A DNA stretch of 64,000 bases from JABMPJ01 sp964345005 (GCA_964345005.1 CAYFPQ010000003.1:51409-115408); one strand, 5' to 3'; shown: positions 52,923 through 62,706, counted from the stretch's first letter. A program made the numbers and translations. Notes: generated from the letters alone by a model not told the origin.

Positions 52923-53390
52923 ATGCATGAGAAAGACTTCAACGAAGTGATCGACGTGATCTGCACCAGGGATCCGCGCTATCTCCCCGATGCGTACTTC
53001 TTCGTCCGTGAAGCACTCGATTTCACCGTTCGCATGCACAAGAAACCTGCACAGGGCGCCATGCGTCATGTATCCGCCGCGGAACTGCTAGAAGGCATCC
53101 GCGTCTATGCCCTGCAGGAGTATGGCCCCATGGCCCTGACCGTTCTACAATCGTGGGGACTCGCCCGTACGGAAGACGTCGGCGAGGTGGTCTTCAATCT
53201 CGTCGAGAGCGGCAAGCTTGGAAAGACCGAGAGTGACCGTAGAGAGGATTTTGCGCACGGATACGATTTCGAGGCCACCTTCCAGGTTCCCTTCCAGCCG
53301 CGCACTAAGGGCGCTCCTGCAGACAGGGATCATGAACCTTCACAGTCGCCCGAGACCGCTGAAGCAAGGGCAGGTCAGTCCACCCCATGA
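52923..53390 (+). CDS. Minf_1886-like conserved protein
   Basis: 155 residues. RDPRYLPDAYFFVREALDFT, HVSAAELLEGIRVYALQEYG, PMALTVLQSWGLARTEDVGE, VVFNLVESGKLGKTESDRRE and DFAHGYDFEATFQVPF follow the pattern of a PVC-rich family I know as Minf_1886, whose function is not established. The tail is low-complexity. Its stop overlaps the next ATG by four bases. Confidence 0.75.
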   Translation: MHEKDFNEVIDVICTRDPRYLPDAYFFVREALDFTVRMHKKPAQGAMRHVSAAELLEGIRVYALQEYGPMALTVLQSWGLARTEDVGEVVFNLVESGKLGKTESDRREDFAHGYDFEATFQVPFQPRTKGAPADRDHEPSQSPETAEARAGQSTP

Positions 53391-53923
53391 CCTTCGTGAC
53401 AACGCTGCTCGCCATCGGTGCTATCGTCATCGTGCTTCTTCTCTGTCTGGCAGGGACAGTCATGTCCTGTATCGCCCTGTCCGGCACCTGGGTTATCGCG
53501 TTGGCTGCCGCACTGGTGGCGCTGTTGCCCGGTGAAGGCATGCCCGGATGGGAACTGGTCGGCGTGTTCCTACTGATATCAGCCGTGGTGGAAGGTATTG
53601 AGTTCCTGGCTGGCTACTGGGGCGTGCGCCGGCGCGAGGGCTCGCGTCTTGCCTCGCTCGTAGCGCTCGTGGGCGGACTCGTCGGCATGCTCGTCGGCAC
53701 ACTCATCCCTGTACCGTTCTTCGGCCCCGTGATCGGCATGATCGTGATCAGTTTCGTACTCGTCTATGCCGTCGAGCATCACCGACTGAAGGAGGCTTCC
53801 AAGGCCGCACACATTGCGACGGGAGCCGTTGTATCACGCGTGGCTGTGATCCTGCTCAAGATGGGTGCCACGCTGGGTATGAGTGTCTGGCTACTCGTCC
53901 ACCTTCTTATTGGGCTCTGGTAG
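53387..53923 (+). CDS. DUF456-family membrane protein
   Basis: 178 residues with four to five hydrophobic segments, including GTWVIALAAALVALLPG, then EFLAGYWGVRRREGSRLASL, VGMLVGTLIPVPFFGPVIGM and the end LVHLLIGLW. This matches DUF456 membrane proteins of unknown role. It is coupled to the preceding gene (ATGA) and its last 33 bases overlap the convergent symporter gene. Confidence 0.85.
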   Translation: MTFVTTLLAIGAIVIVLLLCLAGTVMSCIALSGTWVIALAAALVALLPGEGMPGWELVGVFLLISAVVEGIEFLAGYWGVRRREGSRLASLVALVGGLVGMLVGTLIPVPFFGPVIGMIVISFVLVYAVEHHRLKEASKAAHIATGAVVSRVAVILLKMGATLGMSVWLLVHLLIGLW

Positions 53924-55333
53924 AAGCAGGCTTACGCACCACCCCACCCCATAGGTACAGGCAAAGGAGAACGGGAAGTAGTACACCCAGTGCACTCCCT
54001 CGACGCTTTGGAGCCACATCGTACTCGGGATCGAAATGGCCGCGCCTACGAGCCATGCCGCGGCACGTGCACGAGCTGACGCCACACCCAGGATAAACAG
54101 CGCGAGGACGGGAGCGTTGAACAGACTCATAAACGTGAAGAATGCCTCGATGATGTTGCCGATCTTCGCGGCATAGAAAGCCATCCCCGTCGCCATGACC
54201 CCAAGAATCAGTGTAAACGCTCGTGCGCGCCTCACGGCTGACTTGCCGGACTCCGCCCTGGCACTCATCCGAAGAACAAACTCGTTCTCGATGACTGTGA
54301 CCAACGAGTTGATCCCCGAGTCCATGCTGGACATGGCGGCTGCAAAGATGGCGCTGATGACGAGTCCGGAGACTCCCACGGGAAGGGACGTCATGATGTA
54401 GTAAGGGAGGATGCTCTTGCCGGCAATGTCCTGGGGCAAGCTGGCGGCCGACTGGTAGAATGCATACAGAGCGATCCCGATGAATGTGAGCAGCGCGATC
54501 ATCGCGAAGTCGGTTCCGGCATTGAACACTGCAGCCTTGGTGACACCCCTGTTGGTGCGGACGGCGAGGAGGCGCTGTACCGTAACTTGATCGGTGCCGT
54601 ACTCCTGCAACATACTCAGATAGAATGAAACGGTGACGGCCAGGATGTTCATGGACCCGAGCGAGACCATCCAAACGTCTGCCTTGCCGGCTGCTACGGC
54701 CGTGGAGACAATTCCGGCAGCGCCACCGGGCACGGCGCTCACAAGCGTGATGGCTACCCATATCGCACCTGTGACCAGAATGATAAACTGCACGAGGTCG
54801 GTCCACAGAACCGCGGCAAGTCCTCCCATGACAGTGTAGATGGTGGCGACACTACCCATGAGGAGGATGGCAATCCACTGAGGAACCCCTGTGGCAACGG
54901 TCAGGGCGACAGCGGGTGCATAGATGACCGTACCCATCCAGCCGAGTCGTGCCAGGGCGAACAGCACCGAAACGGCGTAGCGCGTGCGCGGACCAAAGCG
55001 TACGCCGATGTATTCGTACGACGTGGTGGCGCGCATGTTTCTGTAAACCGGATAGAGAACGTAGATCAAGACAGGCAGAACGAGAGGACTGACGACGCAT
55101 GCGGCCAGCAGCGCGACGTTGCCGTTGTACGAGATGGCGGGCACGCCCATGAAGGTGACCGCGCTCGTCACGCTGGCAAACATGCTCATCGCCACGGGTA
55201 ACCATGGCATCTTCCGGCCAGCCAGGAAGTAGTCCTCGCTGGTCTTCTGTTTGCGGGCAAAGCACAGACCAATCCCAAGCATCCCCAGCAGGTAGATGGT
55301 CAGGACCGCGTAGTTAACGACCCCAAAGCTCAT
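53891..55333 (-). CDS. Sodium:solute symporter family protein
   Basis: 480 residues from ATG 55333: MSFGVVNYAVLTIYLLGMLG. SEDYFLAGRKMPWLPVAMSM is the LeuT-fold SSS signature, and about 13 hydrophobic segments follow. The conserved MDSGINSLVTVIENEF and ALARLGWMGTVIYAPAVAL are seen. The transported solute is unclear. Its ATG overlaps the MATE stop by four bases, so the two transporters form an operon. The frame upstream to 55486 is part of MATE. Confidence 0.9.
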   Translation of the reverse strand: MSFGVVNYAVLTIYLLGMLGIGLCFARKQKTSEDYFLAGRKMPWLPVAMSMFASVTSAVTFMGVPAISYNGNVALLAACVVSPLVLPVLIYVLYPVYRNMRATTSYEYIGVRFGPRTRYAVSVLFALARLGWMGTVIYAPAVALTVATGVPQWIAILLMGSVATIYTVMGGLAAVLWTDLVQFIILVTGAIWVAITLVSAVPGGAAGIVSTAVAAGKADVWMVSLGSMNILAVTVSFYLSMLQEYGTDQVTVQRLLAVRTNRGVTKAAVFNAGTDFAMIALLTFIGIALYAFYQSAASLPQDIAGKSILPYYIMTSLPVGVSGLVISAIFAAAMSSMDSGINSLVTVIENEFVLRMSARAESGKSAVRRARAFTLILGVMATGMAFYAAKIGNIIEAFFTFMSLFNAPVLALFILGVASARARAAAWLVGAAISIPSTMWLQSVEGVHWVYYFPFSFACTYGVGWCVSLLLPEPNKKVDE

Positions 55334-56657
55334 ACCTTCATGCTCCGCCACCGGCCGCGTATCCAGAGTGAAGCGAAGCACGACGTGGTTATCACACGGT
55401 AGACCAACTGGGCTGTCCAAACCGCGGACAATCCACCTCCAAGGACGGGGCCAACCAAATATGCCGCCGGAAGAAAGAGCCCCCACTGGCAGAAGACCGA
55501 CCAGCGCATGACCCGTGCATTATCCCCCGCCCCATTCAGAGCGTGCATCAGGACCAGCGCTACCGCCTCGATGGGCAGACCCAACCCCGACAGCTGCAGC
55601 GGAACACTGCCGACGTTCAGGACATCGGGAGCCGATGTAAAGAGACGCAGCCACAATCCCGGCCGCCAGACCAGCAGTCCGGCCGGGACCATGAGTGCCA
55701 GTGCCGCTATCACGGCGACCTCCCAACCCCACCGGTAGGCATCATCGGGATCGCCGCGTCCCAGCGCCTTGCCGACCAACGATGCCGCCGCCAACCCCAT
55801 CCCCATCGCCGGAAGCACGCCCACCAGCACGAGGTTCACAATCACGTTGGCCGCCGCCATCTCCGATGTGCCGATGCGACCCGCGATCCAGAACAGCGTT
55901 GTGGCGCCGGCAGCGTAGAAGGCGGTCTGCAGCCCACTGGCCGAGGCGAGCCGTATGAGCGTCCCAATCACCATGCGTTTCGGCCACGCACCAAGGAATC
56001 CCTGACGGCGAGAAAGACTGACCCCCATCACAAGGTACATAAGGGAACTGTAGACGCCAATCCCGCACCGGCAGCTCCCATGGCAGGGAACCCCCAGTGC
56101 CCGAAAATGAACAGATAATTGAACAGGATGTTGACCATGTTCATCGTCGTGAGCGTCATCATGTAACGAGACGGTCGGTGAACCCCGTTCCAGTAACCGC
56201 GGAAAGAGAAGTTGATGCCAACGCCGGCAATGGAAATCATGCGTGCCCTGAGGTAGGGCACCCCGGCGGCCACCACAGCGGGGTCATCGCTCAGGACGTT
56301 GAACATCTTGCCGGAGATAAGCAGCAGGAGGATACCCAGCGGAACTCCGATCAACGAGGCCATCAGGAGCCCTGCGTTGAGCGGGTGCGCGACCACATCG
56401 TTGTTTCCCTCACCCAAGCGTCGCGATGCCATCGCCTGTACCGCTGGTGACAGGCCGAGAAGGAAAGCGAAAGCGAGGAACGTGGCAACGCCGCCCATCC
56501 CCACGGCAGCCAGCTCGGACGCACCCAGCCGACCCACCATGGCCGTATCGGCAAGGTTCAACAGGTTTTGAGACATCATCCCACCCATGATGGGCAGCGA
56601 CAACGAGACTATCGACCGGAAACGGGCTCGGCCTGGCAGTACTCCATTAATACTCAT
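55330..56657 (-). pseudogene. MATE-family efflux transporter, split by a frameshift
   Basis: The first half (56657 to about 56030) starts MSINGVLPGRARFRSIVSLS, LADTAMVGRLGASELAAVGM and ends in GAAGAGLAS, a loop of the MATE halves. The second half continues in another frame with VYSSLMYLVMGVS and runs to 55330. A single-base change between about 56030 and 56060 joins them into about 440 residues, the usual MATE length. The order of domains is normal. Since rplO in this record is also frameshifted, an error is possible. It shares a stop/start with the symporter downstream, and an exporter role for cationic compounds is the family expectation. Confidence 0.85.
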
Positions 56658-57068
56658 ATGTATTCCGCATCACCACGAATGGCACCCCGCCAATCGACGG
56701 GGCAGGCGAAGAGCATGGAGAATAGTCAGAGGCAGAGCTGTCGGCGACTCTATTCTCTCACCGCTCATCATGTACCTGATCAAACCGGAACCGGTTCTCC
56801 ATGATCTTTATCCTCTCCGTTGCGGGAGACATCAGCTCGCCAAGCGCTTCTCTGTCTCATCTGACTGTCTCACCTGTCACTGTGAATCACTCAAATGGGA
56901 CAGTGCGTGTGGAACTGATTTCGGGAAAATGATGGGTTCTTGCTCAAAAGTGGCTGTTTCGAGAGTTGGCCCGCTTTCTGCTTATTAACTGAGTTGGACA
57001 GCTAGCCTCTCGCACGGGTCGCCGGGTCCCATCCCCGGCGGCCCGACCCTTTTTCAAGGGCAACACGA
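56658..57068. other. Gap with structured MATE leader and an orphan terminator
   Basis: No gene of normal size is seen. On the minus strand an inverted repeat GAGAATAG.../CTATTCTC and a small CCCCG/CGGGG stem lie before MATE, and a 14-codon frame starts near 56802. On the plus strand a terminator-like hairpin ends at 57054. Confidence 0.45.
57015..57054 (+). terminator. Terminator-like hairpin on the plus strand without an upstream gene
   Basis: CGGGTCGCCGGG and CCCCGGCGGCCCGACCC form a strong stem with a short loop and one bulge, followed by TTTTT. The nearest plus-strand gene ending upstream is at 53923, so it may end an unseen short transcript, or be chance. Confidence 0.45.
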
Positions 57069-57614
57069 TCAAGGCCCGGCGTAACGGGTCAGTTCCGACG
57101 CCTTCGGAAGCGTATTGTAGGTTTCGCCCTGCGGCCCCACGAAAGTGTCATCCGGCATACGAAGCAGCCGCACATCCATGGGAGTTCCTGTGGCGAGGCG
57201 AATCTGCACCTTTACCACATCAACACCGGGGTGGTAGTCCGGGGCCTTCGGAACGGGCTTTGCCGCCCGCTTCGCCCTGATCTTCGTCCGCCGAGTATGC
57301 CGCAGGCCCGGCGACACACGGTATCCGTGCCGTCCGTAGCAACCGTAGTGCCGGTAGCGACGGGAGACAGGGTAGTGGTCGTACCACCCGTATCGGTAGG
57401 ATGTACGATCCAGCTCGTGCCCGATCAGTCCACCCGCGATGGCGCCGATGGGAACCGCGACGGACCCGTGGATCCCGTCAACCGTTTCGCCCAGGATAAG
57501 ACCGGCGCCAGCGCCCAGCAGCGCCCCCCAGAACACATCCTCGTCATCGGCGTGCGCCGCGACCTGCCCGATCAGCAGCACCGCAGCGGTGAGCAGCAGA
57601 ATGATCCTCTTCAT
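57069..57614 (-). CDS. Exported glycine-zipper protein
   Basis: 181 residues from ATG 57614, with the perfect binding site GGAGGTGA. The signal peptide KRIILLLTAAVLLIGQVAAHA is clear. Then comes a glycine zipper GALLGAGAGLILGETVDG and VAVPIGAIAGGLIGHELD, a Tyr/Arg-rich segment and a basic stretch. The end has QIRLATGTPMDVRLLRMPDD. It may associate with the outer membrane, as glycine-zipper proteins do; function unknown. Confidence 0.7.
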   Translation of the reverse strand: MKRIILLLTAAVLLIGQVAAHADDEDVFWGALLGAGAGLILGETVDGIHGSVAVPIGAIAGGLIGHELDRTSYRYGWYDHYPVSRRYRHYGCYGRHGYRVSPGLRHTRRTKIRAKRAAKPVPKAPDYHPGVDVVKVQIRLATGTPMDVRLLRMPDDTFVGPQGETYNTLPKASELTRYAGP

Positions 57615-57739
57615 GATGATCACCTCCAGTAACACTATACACTTTCATCGGCTGCCTGTCGCGTCGATTCCCGTCCCTCGCCGCTTGCCACCGACCGCAA
57701 TTCGCAGTATCGTCCACCCCCGAATGCAGGAGGAACGAC

Positions 57740-58405
57740 ATGAGCAGGATGATTGGAGCATTGCGTATTGCATGTAGCGCCGCGGCCCTCGTTGGCCTTG
57801 GCCTCTTGCCGACCGGATGCGCAAGAACAGAAACCACCGATGTTGCCACCATAAGCGAAGGAGAAAAGACCATGGAAGCCGCCCCAGCCGAACCCACTGC
57901 CCCGACACCCCCCGTTGTTGTGATCGATACCTCGAAGGGCTCCATCGAGCTGACCCTTTGGGAAGACAAGGCTCCGACAACCGTATCCAACTTCCTCGCA
58001 TACGTAGATGACAGCTATTACGACGACCTGATCTTCCACCGCGTGATTGACGGGTTCATGATCCAGGGCGGTGGATTCGATGCCGCTATGCGCCAGAAAC
58101 AGACAGGCTCCCCCATCAAGAATGAGGCCAGCAAAGAAGCGCTCAACAATCGCGGCACGATCGCGATGGCGCGCACAGCCGACATCAACAGTGCGACGAG
58201 CCAGTTCTTCATCAACCTGGTCGACAATGCCTTTCTCAACCATCGCGACACAACAACGCGCGGCTATGGTTATTGCGCGTTCGGCGAGGTGACAGAGGGC
58301 ATGGACGTGGTGGATACGATCGGAAAGGCCGCCACCGACCGCCACGGAATGCACGCCGACGTACCGACCGAAGCCGTGATCATCAAGGCGATCCGGCGGA
58401 AGTAG
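57740..58405 (+). CDS. Cyclophilin-type peptidyl-prolyl isomerase, lipoprotein
   Basis: 221 residues. The lipobox LPTGC gives Cys27 as lipid anchor, followed by a Pro/Thr linker. The cyclophilin domain starts near residue 60 (VVIDTSKGSIELTLWEDKAP) with FHRVIDGFMIQGG, NNRGTIAMART and SQFFINLVDN; Arg, Phe and Gln of the active site are present. GGAGGA precedes the ATG. It should catalyse prolyl isomerisation of exported proteins at the membrane. Confidence 0.92.
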   Translation: MSRMIGALRIACSAAALVGLGLLPTGCARTETTDVATISEGEKTMEAAPAEPTAPTPPVVVIDTSKGSIELTLWEDKAPTTVSNFLAYVDDSYYDDLIFHRVIDGFMIQGGGFDAAMRQKQTGSPIKNEASKEALNNRGTIAMARTADINSATSQFFINLVDNAFLNHRDTTTRGYGYCAFGEVTEGMDVVDTIGKAATDRHGMHADVPTEAVIIKAIRRK

Positions 58406-58416
58406 ACGGCGGGGCC

Positions 58417-61400
58417 TCAGAAATCGAGGTCACGGCGTGCGGGACCCGGCCTGCGTACCGGCTTGCGCCGCATGCCGAGTCCGCCCTCCTTCTGTTCCTT
58501 CCGTGCGCCTTCACCCGTCACCTCGACGCCGTTCACAACGGTCAGGTTGGGCATGGTCTTGAGAATGTCCCGCACCGATGCCAAATCGGCAATACTAATG
58601 GACTCGATCCGCAGGCCTCGCAAGGCGCTGTAGTCGCTCGTCTTCAGGTTACGGCATGACAGATGAACCAGCGGCAGGCTGCGCAACACATCCAGCCGCC
58701 TGACCTGAGTTCCATCAATGGACAGCGAGCGAAGCGGAAGCCCTCTTAGTGGTTCCAGATCGAACACGTCGGTATCGCTGATACTGAGGTGCTCCAGCTC
58801 CAGCCCATCCAATCCGTCCAGACTGCGTACGCGCGTCCCGCTCACGTTCAGCGAGCGAACGCCCGACCCACGAAGCCCCGACAGGGATCCTATGGCCGTC
58901 CGGGCCACATTCAAGGTCTCAAGCTTTGAGCCCTTAACGAATCCGAGATCCTTGATCATCGTTCCACTGGCGTTCAGCTTCGTGGTTGGCAGAGCGCGTA
59001 GAACGGAGAGATCGCTCACTCTCGAATCAACAAGAGACAGCTGGTCGATAGGCATGCCTTTGAGAAGATCAAGTCTCTTTATCGCCGTTCCCGAGATATC
59101 GAGCGCCACCAGAGGCATCCCCATCACACCGCGCAGGTCCCCTACGCGCGAGTCAGCCACGCTCAGTGTTTTCAGCGACTTACCGCGGAGCGGCATCAGA
59201 TCCCGCACCGGCGACGACTCGATCCGCAGCTCTGTCAGCGGTACCCGGCGCAGTGGCGAGATATCCTGCACATCCGATTCCATGATGACCAGCGATGCCA
59301 ATGGAGCACTGGAGATGCCATCGAGGTCGCGCAGGCCCGGACACGTTAGCGTCAGGACGGCAAGATCACGGCAGGCCCCCAGCGGGCTGAGATCCCGGAG
59401 ATGACCGGAAGCAATCTGGACGTGCGTGATCCGGCCATCGTCCGACTCGTTGACAATGATCTCGTGTGCGGCGAGATCCGGGTTAGCCTTCTGCAAAGCA
59501 TTCACAACAGCTCCGACGGTCAGTTCGTCCGTGATCTTGATGCCGGTCTTGTAGCGGCTCTGCTTCCGCTCCGCTGTACCCGTGGCGGCCAGAATAGCCT
59601 GAAGGACGGCTTCGTTTTCGCTGGCGAACTCGGTCTCCCCGTACTGCTGGCGATAGCGCGCCACACCCATCTCAATTCGGTCGACGTCCGAGCTACTGAC
59701 CGATATCGAGCGCAGTTGGATCATGGCGACCTCCCTGCTATAGGAGTCTTCAAAGGGAAGCCCCACGCTCCTCAGCAAGTGAACCAGTGCACCTTCGGCT
59801 GCGCGCTCACTATTCGTCTCGGCACGCTCGCTCACCGCGGAAATCAAGCGATTCGAGATCGTCGGGTGAGTTTTGCCAAAGAACCGCAAGGCGTAATCCA
59901 TCGCACCGGCCCGCCACGCCATCAGCCCCTTGACCAGAGCCACGTCCGGCTCCTCGTCACTGCCCATACGCGATAAGCGTTCACCGGAGCTTAAGTCAGA
60001 AGGGGATATCTGCAATTCGACCGAGACGCTGTCCACAAATGTGACCAATCGTGCGTGGATCACACCATCGACGGCACCCATGATTCTCAGCCGGCGAGAC
60101 CCCGCTTTCAGCGCCACGTCGATCACTTCACCGACCTGGGCCGCAAACGATTCCACGACTTCCGCATCGGTGTCCGCCGCATCCTCCAGTATGGCCTCAA
60201 GCTCGGACAGCAACACCGCCTGGTCCGGGTCGGTCGCATTTGCCAACGCGGTACGCACAGCACGTAACCCATCGGGCAGCCCGGTAGAAAGCAGCTTGCC
60301 CGCGACGCCATCCAGGATGGACTCCAACCACTGACGCTGCTCGAGCTCGGCCGTGCGCTTCTGCTCTTCAAGGGCCTCATATCCCGACCGCAGCTCTGCC
60401 GCCCGTGAAGCGCGGGTCTCGGCTGTATCGACCGCCAGCTTACCGTCGTAGTCGATGAAGACCTGCGCCGCCTCGAGCAACTCGTCACGCTCGATCATGC
60501 CTGACACCCGCTCGTCCAGCGATCGGATCACTTCCGCCATCGCCTTCTCGTGTTCGGTTTCCAGGCCGCGCAGTTCCTCGGACGCCGTGTCCGCGGCGTC
60601 CGTGCCGGCACCTACCTTCACAACGCGGCGGTAACGACTCACTGTGCCCGAAAAATCGTCCGGGTGTTCACGTCGCCACTTGCGGGCCTTCTCGAGAAGC
60701 TCCTGCGCGCGTTCCGTTCGCTGCTGAGCGGCGGGATGAACCATGCTCTCGGCTGGTTTCGCCTTTTCCGGCGCCACCCGCTCCATCAGTCTTCCGTATC
60801 CCCACATGCCGGCAAGGATACCCGCGATACCTGCCAACACCGTCCCAAGCGCCGACACAAGATGTGCATTACGCTTGGCCTTGCGCGGCACCAGATGGGT
60901 CACGTCTGGTGAATGAACGACCATCGGCATGGGCATGTGTTTGACCGTGCTCAGACCGGGCCTGTCGAGTGGCTCGGCGGGCGGCAGACTGGCTGTGGCT
61001 CGTGCAATGTCGCTCTGCACGCTTTCCCAGTCCTGGTAGCGCTCGTCGCGGTTCTTGACCAGCATCTTCTCGATCAGGCCACAGATGGCGGGCGAGAGGT
61101 CCTCATTCATTTCGCGAGCCGTCGGCACCTGGTCAGAGAGATGCTTTTCCATCAACGCCTCATCAACTTCGCCCTGAAACAACATCTTGCCCGTGGCGCA
61201 GTGATAGAGCATGGCGCCGAGGGAGTAGATATCGGTCCGGCAATCCAGGTCCGGCAACCCCTGGATCTGCTCGGGAGACATGTAGGCGGGCGTGCCCATG
61301 ACCTCGTTGCTGATGCGGTCGTCCGTCATGGCGCTGATCGTGCGCGCCAGGCCAAGGTCCGTGACCTTCGGAGAACCATCTGCATCGATCAGGATGTTGT

Positions 61401-61809
61401 CCGGCTTGATGTCGCAATGGATGACGCCCGCCGTCTCCCAGGCATAGGCCAGGGCATCGGCAATGTAGCCTGCCACGAGGAGTGTGTCTTCCTCCGAAAG
61501 ATGGCCTTTACGGCGCACCCAGTCCCCCACGGAGTATCCATCGATGAACTCCTGGACAATATAGCACGAGCCCGCTTCGACGTTGGCGTCGTAGACCTGA
61601 ACAATCCCGGGGTGCTTCAGCTTGGCTTCGGCCTGCGCCTCCGTCTTGAATCGTTCGATATCGTCAGCTTCAGCGGAAAGGTGCGAGGAGAGAACCTTGA
61701 TGGCCACCGTGCGATCCAACGATATCTGTCTTGCCTTCCACACCACGGCCATACCGCCGCTTCCAACCCGCTCCAGTATCTCGAATCCAGGTATGTCCAG
61801 ACCGCTCAA
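58417..61809 (-). CDS. Transmembrane Ser/Thr protein kinase with LRR-like C-terminus
   Basis: 1130 residues. The kinase domain covers about 8-275: Gly loop GSGGM (16-20), Lys38 in AIKVL, catalytic HCDIKPDN (131-138, with Cys in place of the usual Arg), DLG (151-153) in place of DFG, and APE-like SPEQI. A Pro-rich link leads to one hydrophobic segment (about 317-339). Then comes a charged helical part to about 560 and a region without recognised motifs. The last approximately 300 residues carry 13 or so leucine-rich-type repeats of about 20 residues (for example LVALDISGTAIKRLDLLKGM). The final residues are basic. It likely phosphorylates cytoplasmic partners under control of an extracytoplasmic sensor; this is inference. 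Confidence 0.88.
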   Translation of the reverse strand: MSGLDIPGFEILERVGSGGMAVVWKARQISLDRTVAIKVLSSHLSAEADDIERFKTEAQAEAKLKHPGIVQVYDANVEAGSCYIVQEFIDGYSVGDWVRRKGHLSEEDTLLVAGYIADALAYAWETAGVIHCDIKPDNILIDADGSPKVTDLGLARTISAMTDDRISNEVMGTPAYMSPEQIQGLPDLDCRTDIYSLGAMLYHCATGKMLFQGEVDEALMEKHLSDQVPTAREMNEDLSPAICGLIEKMLVKNRDERYQDWESVQSDIARATASLPPAEPLDRPGLSTVKHMPMPMVVHSPDVTHLVPRKAKRNAHLVSALGTVLAGIAGILAGMWGYGRLMERVAPEKAKPAESMVHPAAQQRTERAQELLEKARKWRREHPDDFSGTVSRYRRVVKVGAGTDAADTASEELRGLETEHEKAMAEVIRSLDERVSGMIERDELLEAAQVFIDYDGKLAVDTAETRASRAAELRSGYEALEEQKRTAELEQRQWLESILDGVAGKLLSTGLPDGLRAVRTALANATDPDQAVLLSELEAILEDAADTDAEVVESFAAQVGEVIDVALKAGSRRLRIMGAVDGVIHARLVTFVDSVSVELQISPSDLSSGERLSRMGSDEEPDVALVKGLMAWRAGAMDYALRFFGKTHPTISNRLISAVSERAETNSERAAEGALVHLLRSVGLPFEDSYSREVAMIQLRSISVSSSDVDRIEMGVARYRQQYGETEFASENEAVLQAILAATGTAERKQSRYKTGIKITDELTVGAVVNALQKANPDLAAHEIIVNESDDGRITHVQIASGHLRDLSPLGACRDLAVLTLTCPGLRDLDGISSAPLASLVIMESDVQDISPLRRVPLTELRIESSPVRDLMPLRGKSLKTLSVADSRVGDLRGVMGMPLVALDISGTAIKRLDLLKGMPIDQLSLVDSRVSDLSVLRALPTTKLNASGTMIKDLGFVKGSKLETLNVARTAIGSLSGLRGSGVRSLNVSGTRVRSLDGLDGLELEHLSISDTDVFDLEPLRGLPLRSLSIDGTQVRRLDVLRSLPLVHLSCRNLKTSDYSALRGLRIESISIADLASVRDILKTMPNLTVVNGVEVTGEGARKEQKEGGLGMRRKPVRRPGPARRDLDF

Positions 61810-61909
61810 ACAACTGCTCCCCGCATACGCCCGGATAGACGTACGAATAGTGTCAGCCGTATCATAGGGATTTCCGGCAGGGGGTCAAGATAGACGCGCC
61901 CTGGGCTCG

Positions 61910-62695
61910 CTATGCCGTGTCGATCGTCTGCTCAACCGCATCGAGGATCTCGGATGGCTCGAGCGCTGCAACGTACCGGTCCACAGGCGCCTTCCAACTG
62001 GCCGCTGAAGAGCTGGGAACAGAGCCCACGGTGACCATGTCATAGAGGATAATGGGCAATCCCCGCGTACTGGGCATGGTTCGCAACAGTGTGGCCACAG
62101 CCGACCCATTCAGTTTGCTCAGGCACTGCTTGAGCACAACCACGTCCGGTTCCGCCGTCGTGGCCGCCTGGAGCACGCCGGGGCCGCTCTCGGCACGGGC
62201 AACACTGTGGCCACGACGTGTGAAGAGCCGTTCCAACACATCAAGCAGGTCTGGATCGTCCTCACCCAGCAGCACCTGCACCGCCTCCCCTTCCACCGTG
62301 GACTCTCGTTCGGGCGAGTCGTCCCCGAGAATCCGCTTAATCTGGACGAGCAATGTACTCTTTTCACATGGTTTGGAGACGAAACCGGCCACGTCCAACC
62401 CATCGAAGAAGCTCTGCAGGTTCGCCCGCGCTGTCAGGATCAACACGGGCGGCGCTTCACCCGAGCCGCGTGACATCCTCTGCAGAAACCCCATGCCGCC
62501 AATGCCCGGCATACTGATATCAAGGATGATCAGGTCCGGGGTCAGCGTTTCCAGCGTTCTGAGCGCTTCCTCGCCACTGCATGCCAATTCCACCGTATAC
62601 CCCTGAAACGTCAGGAAATCGCTGACGGTAACGCGCAGATGTTCCTCGTCGTCTACCAGGAGAATGGTTTTGCCTTTGCTCGTGCCCGTCTGCAT
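61910..62695 (-). CDS. Double-receiver response regulator, second receiver degenerate
   Basis: 261 residues. Receiver 1 (about 10-122) has Asp15 and Asp16 in LLVDDEEHL, phosphoacceptor Asp59 in LIILDISMPG and FVSKPCEKS with the conserved Lys. Receiver 2 (about 139-258) has the acidic GEDDPDLL but VVVLKQCLSKLNG where the acceptor Asp should be, so position 189 is Lys. It has no DNA-binding or enzymatic output domain. It follows the histidine kinase by 11 bases and precedes the Ser/Thr kinase, suggesting a phosphorelay. Confidence 0.88.
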   Translation of the reverse strand: MQTGTSKGKTILLVDDEEHLRVTVSDFLTFQGYTVELACSGEEALRTLETLTPDLIILDISMPGIGGMGFLQRMSRGSGEAPPVLILTARANLQSFFDGLDVAGFVSKPCEKSTLLVQIKRILGDDSPERESTVEGEAVQVLLGEDDPDLLDVLERLFTRRGHSVARAESGPGVLQAATTAEPDVVVLKQCLSKLNGSAVATLLRTMPSTRGLPIILYDMVTVGSVPSSSAASWKAPVDRYVAALEPSEILDAVEQTIDTA

Positions 62696-62706
62696 GGTGC
62701 CCTTCC

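Noticed and set aside
56658..57054. tmRNA, 6S or RNase P RNA candidate
   Set aside because: I looked for their conserved core sequences on both strands and found none.
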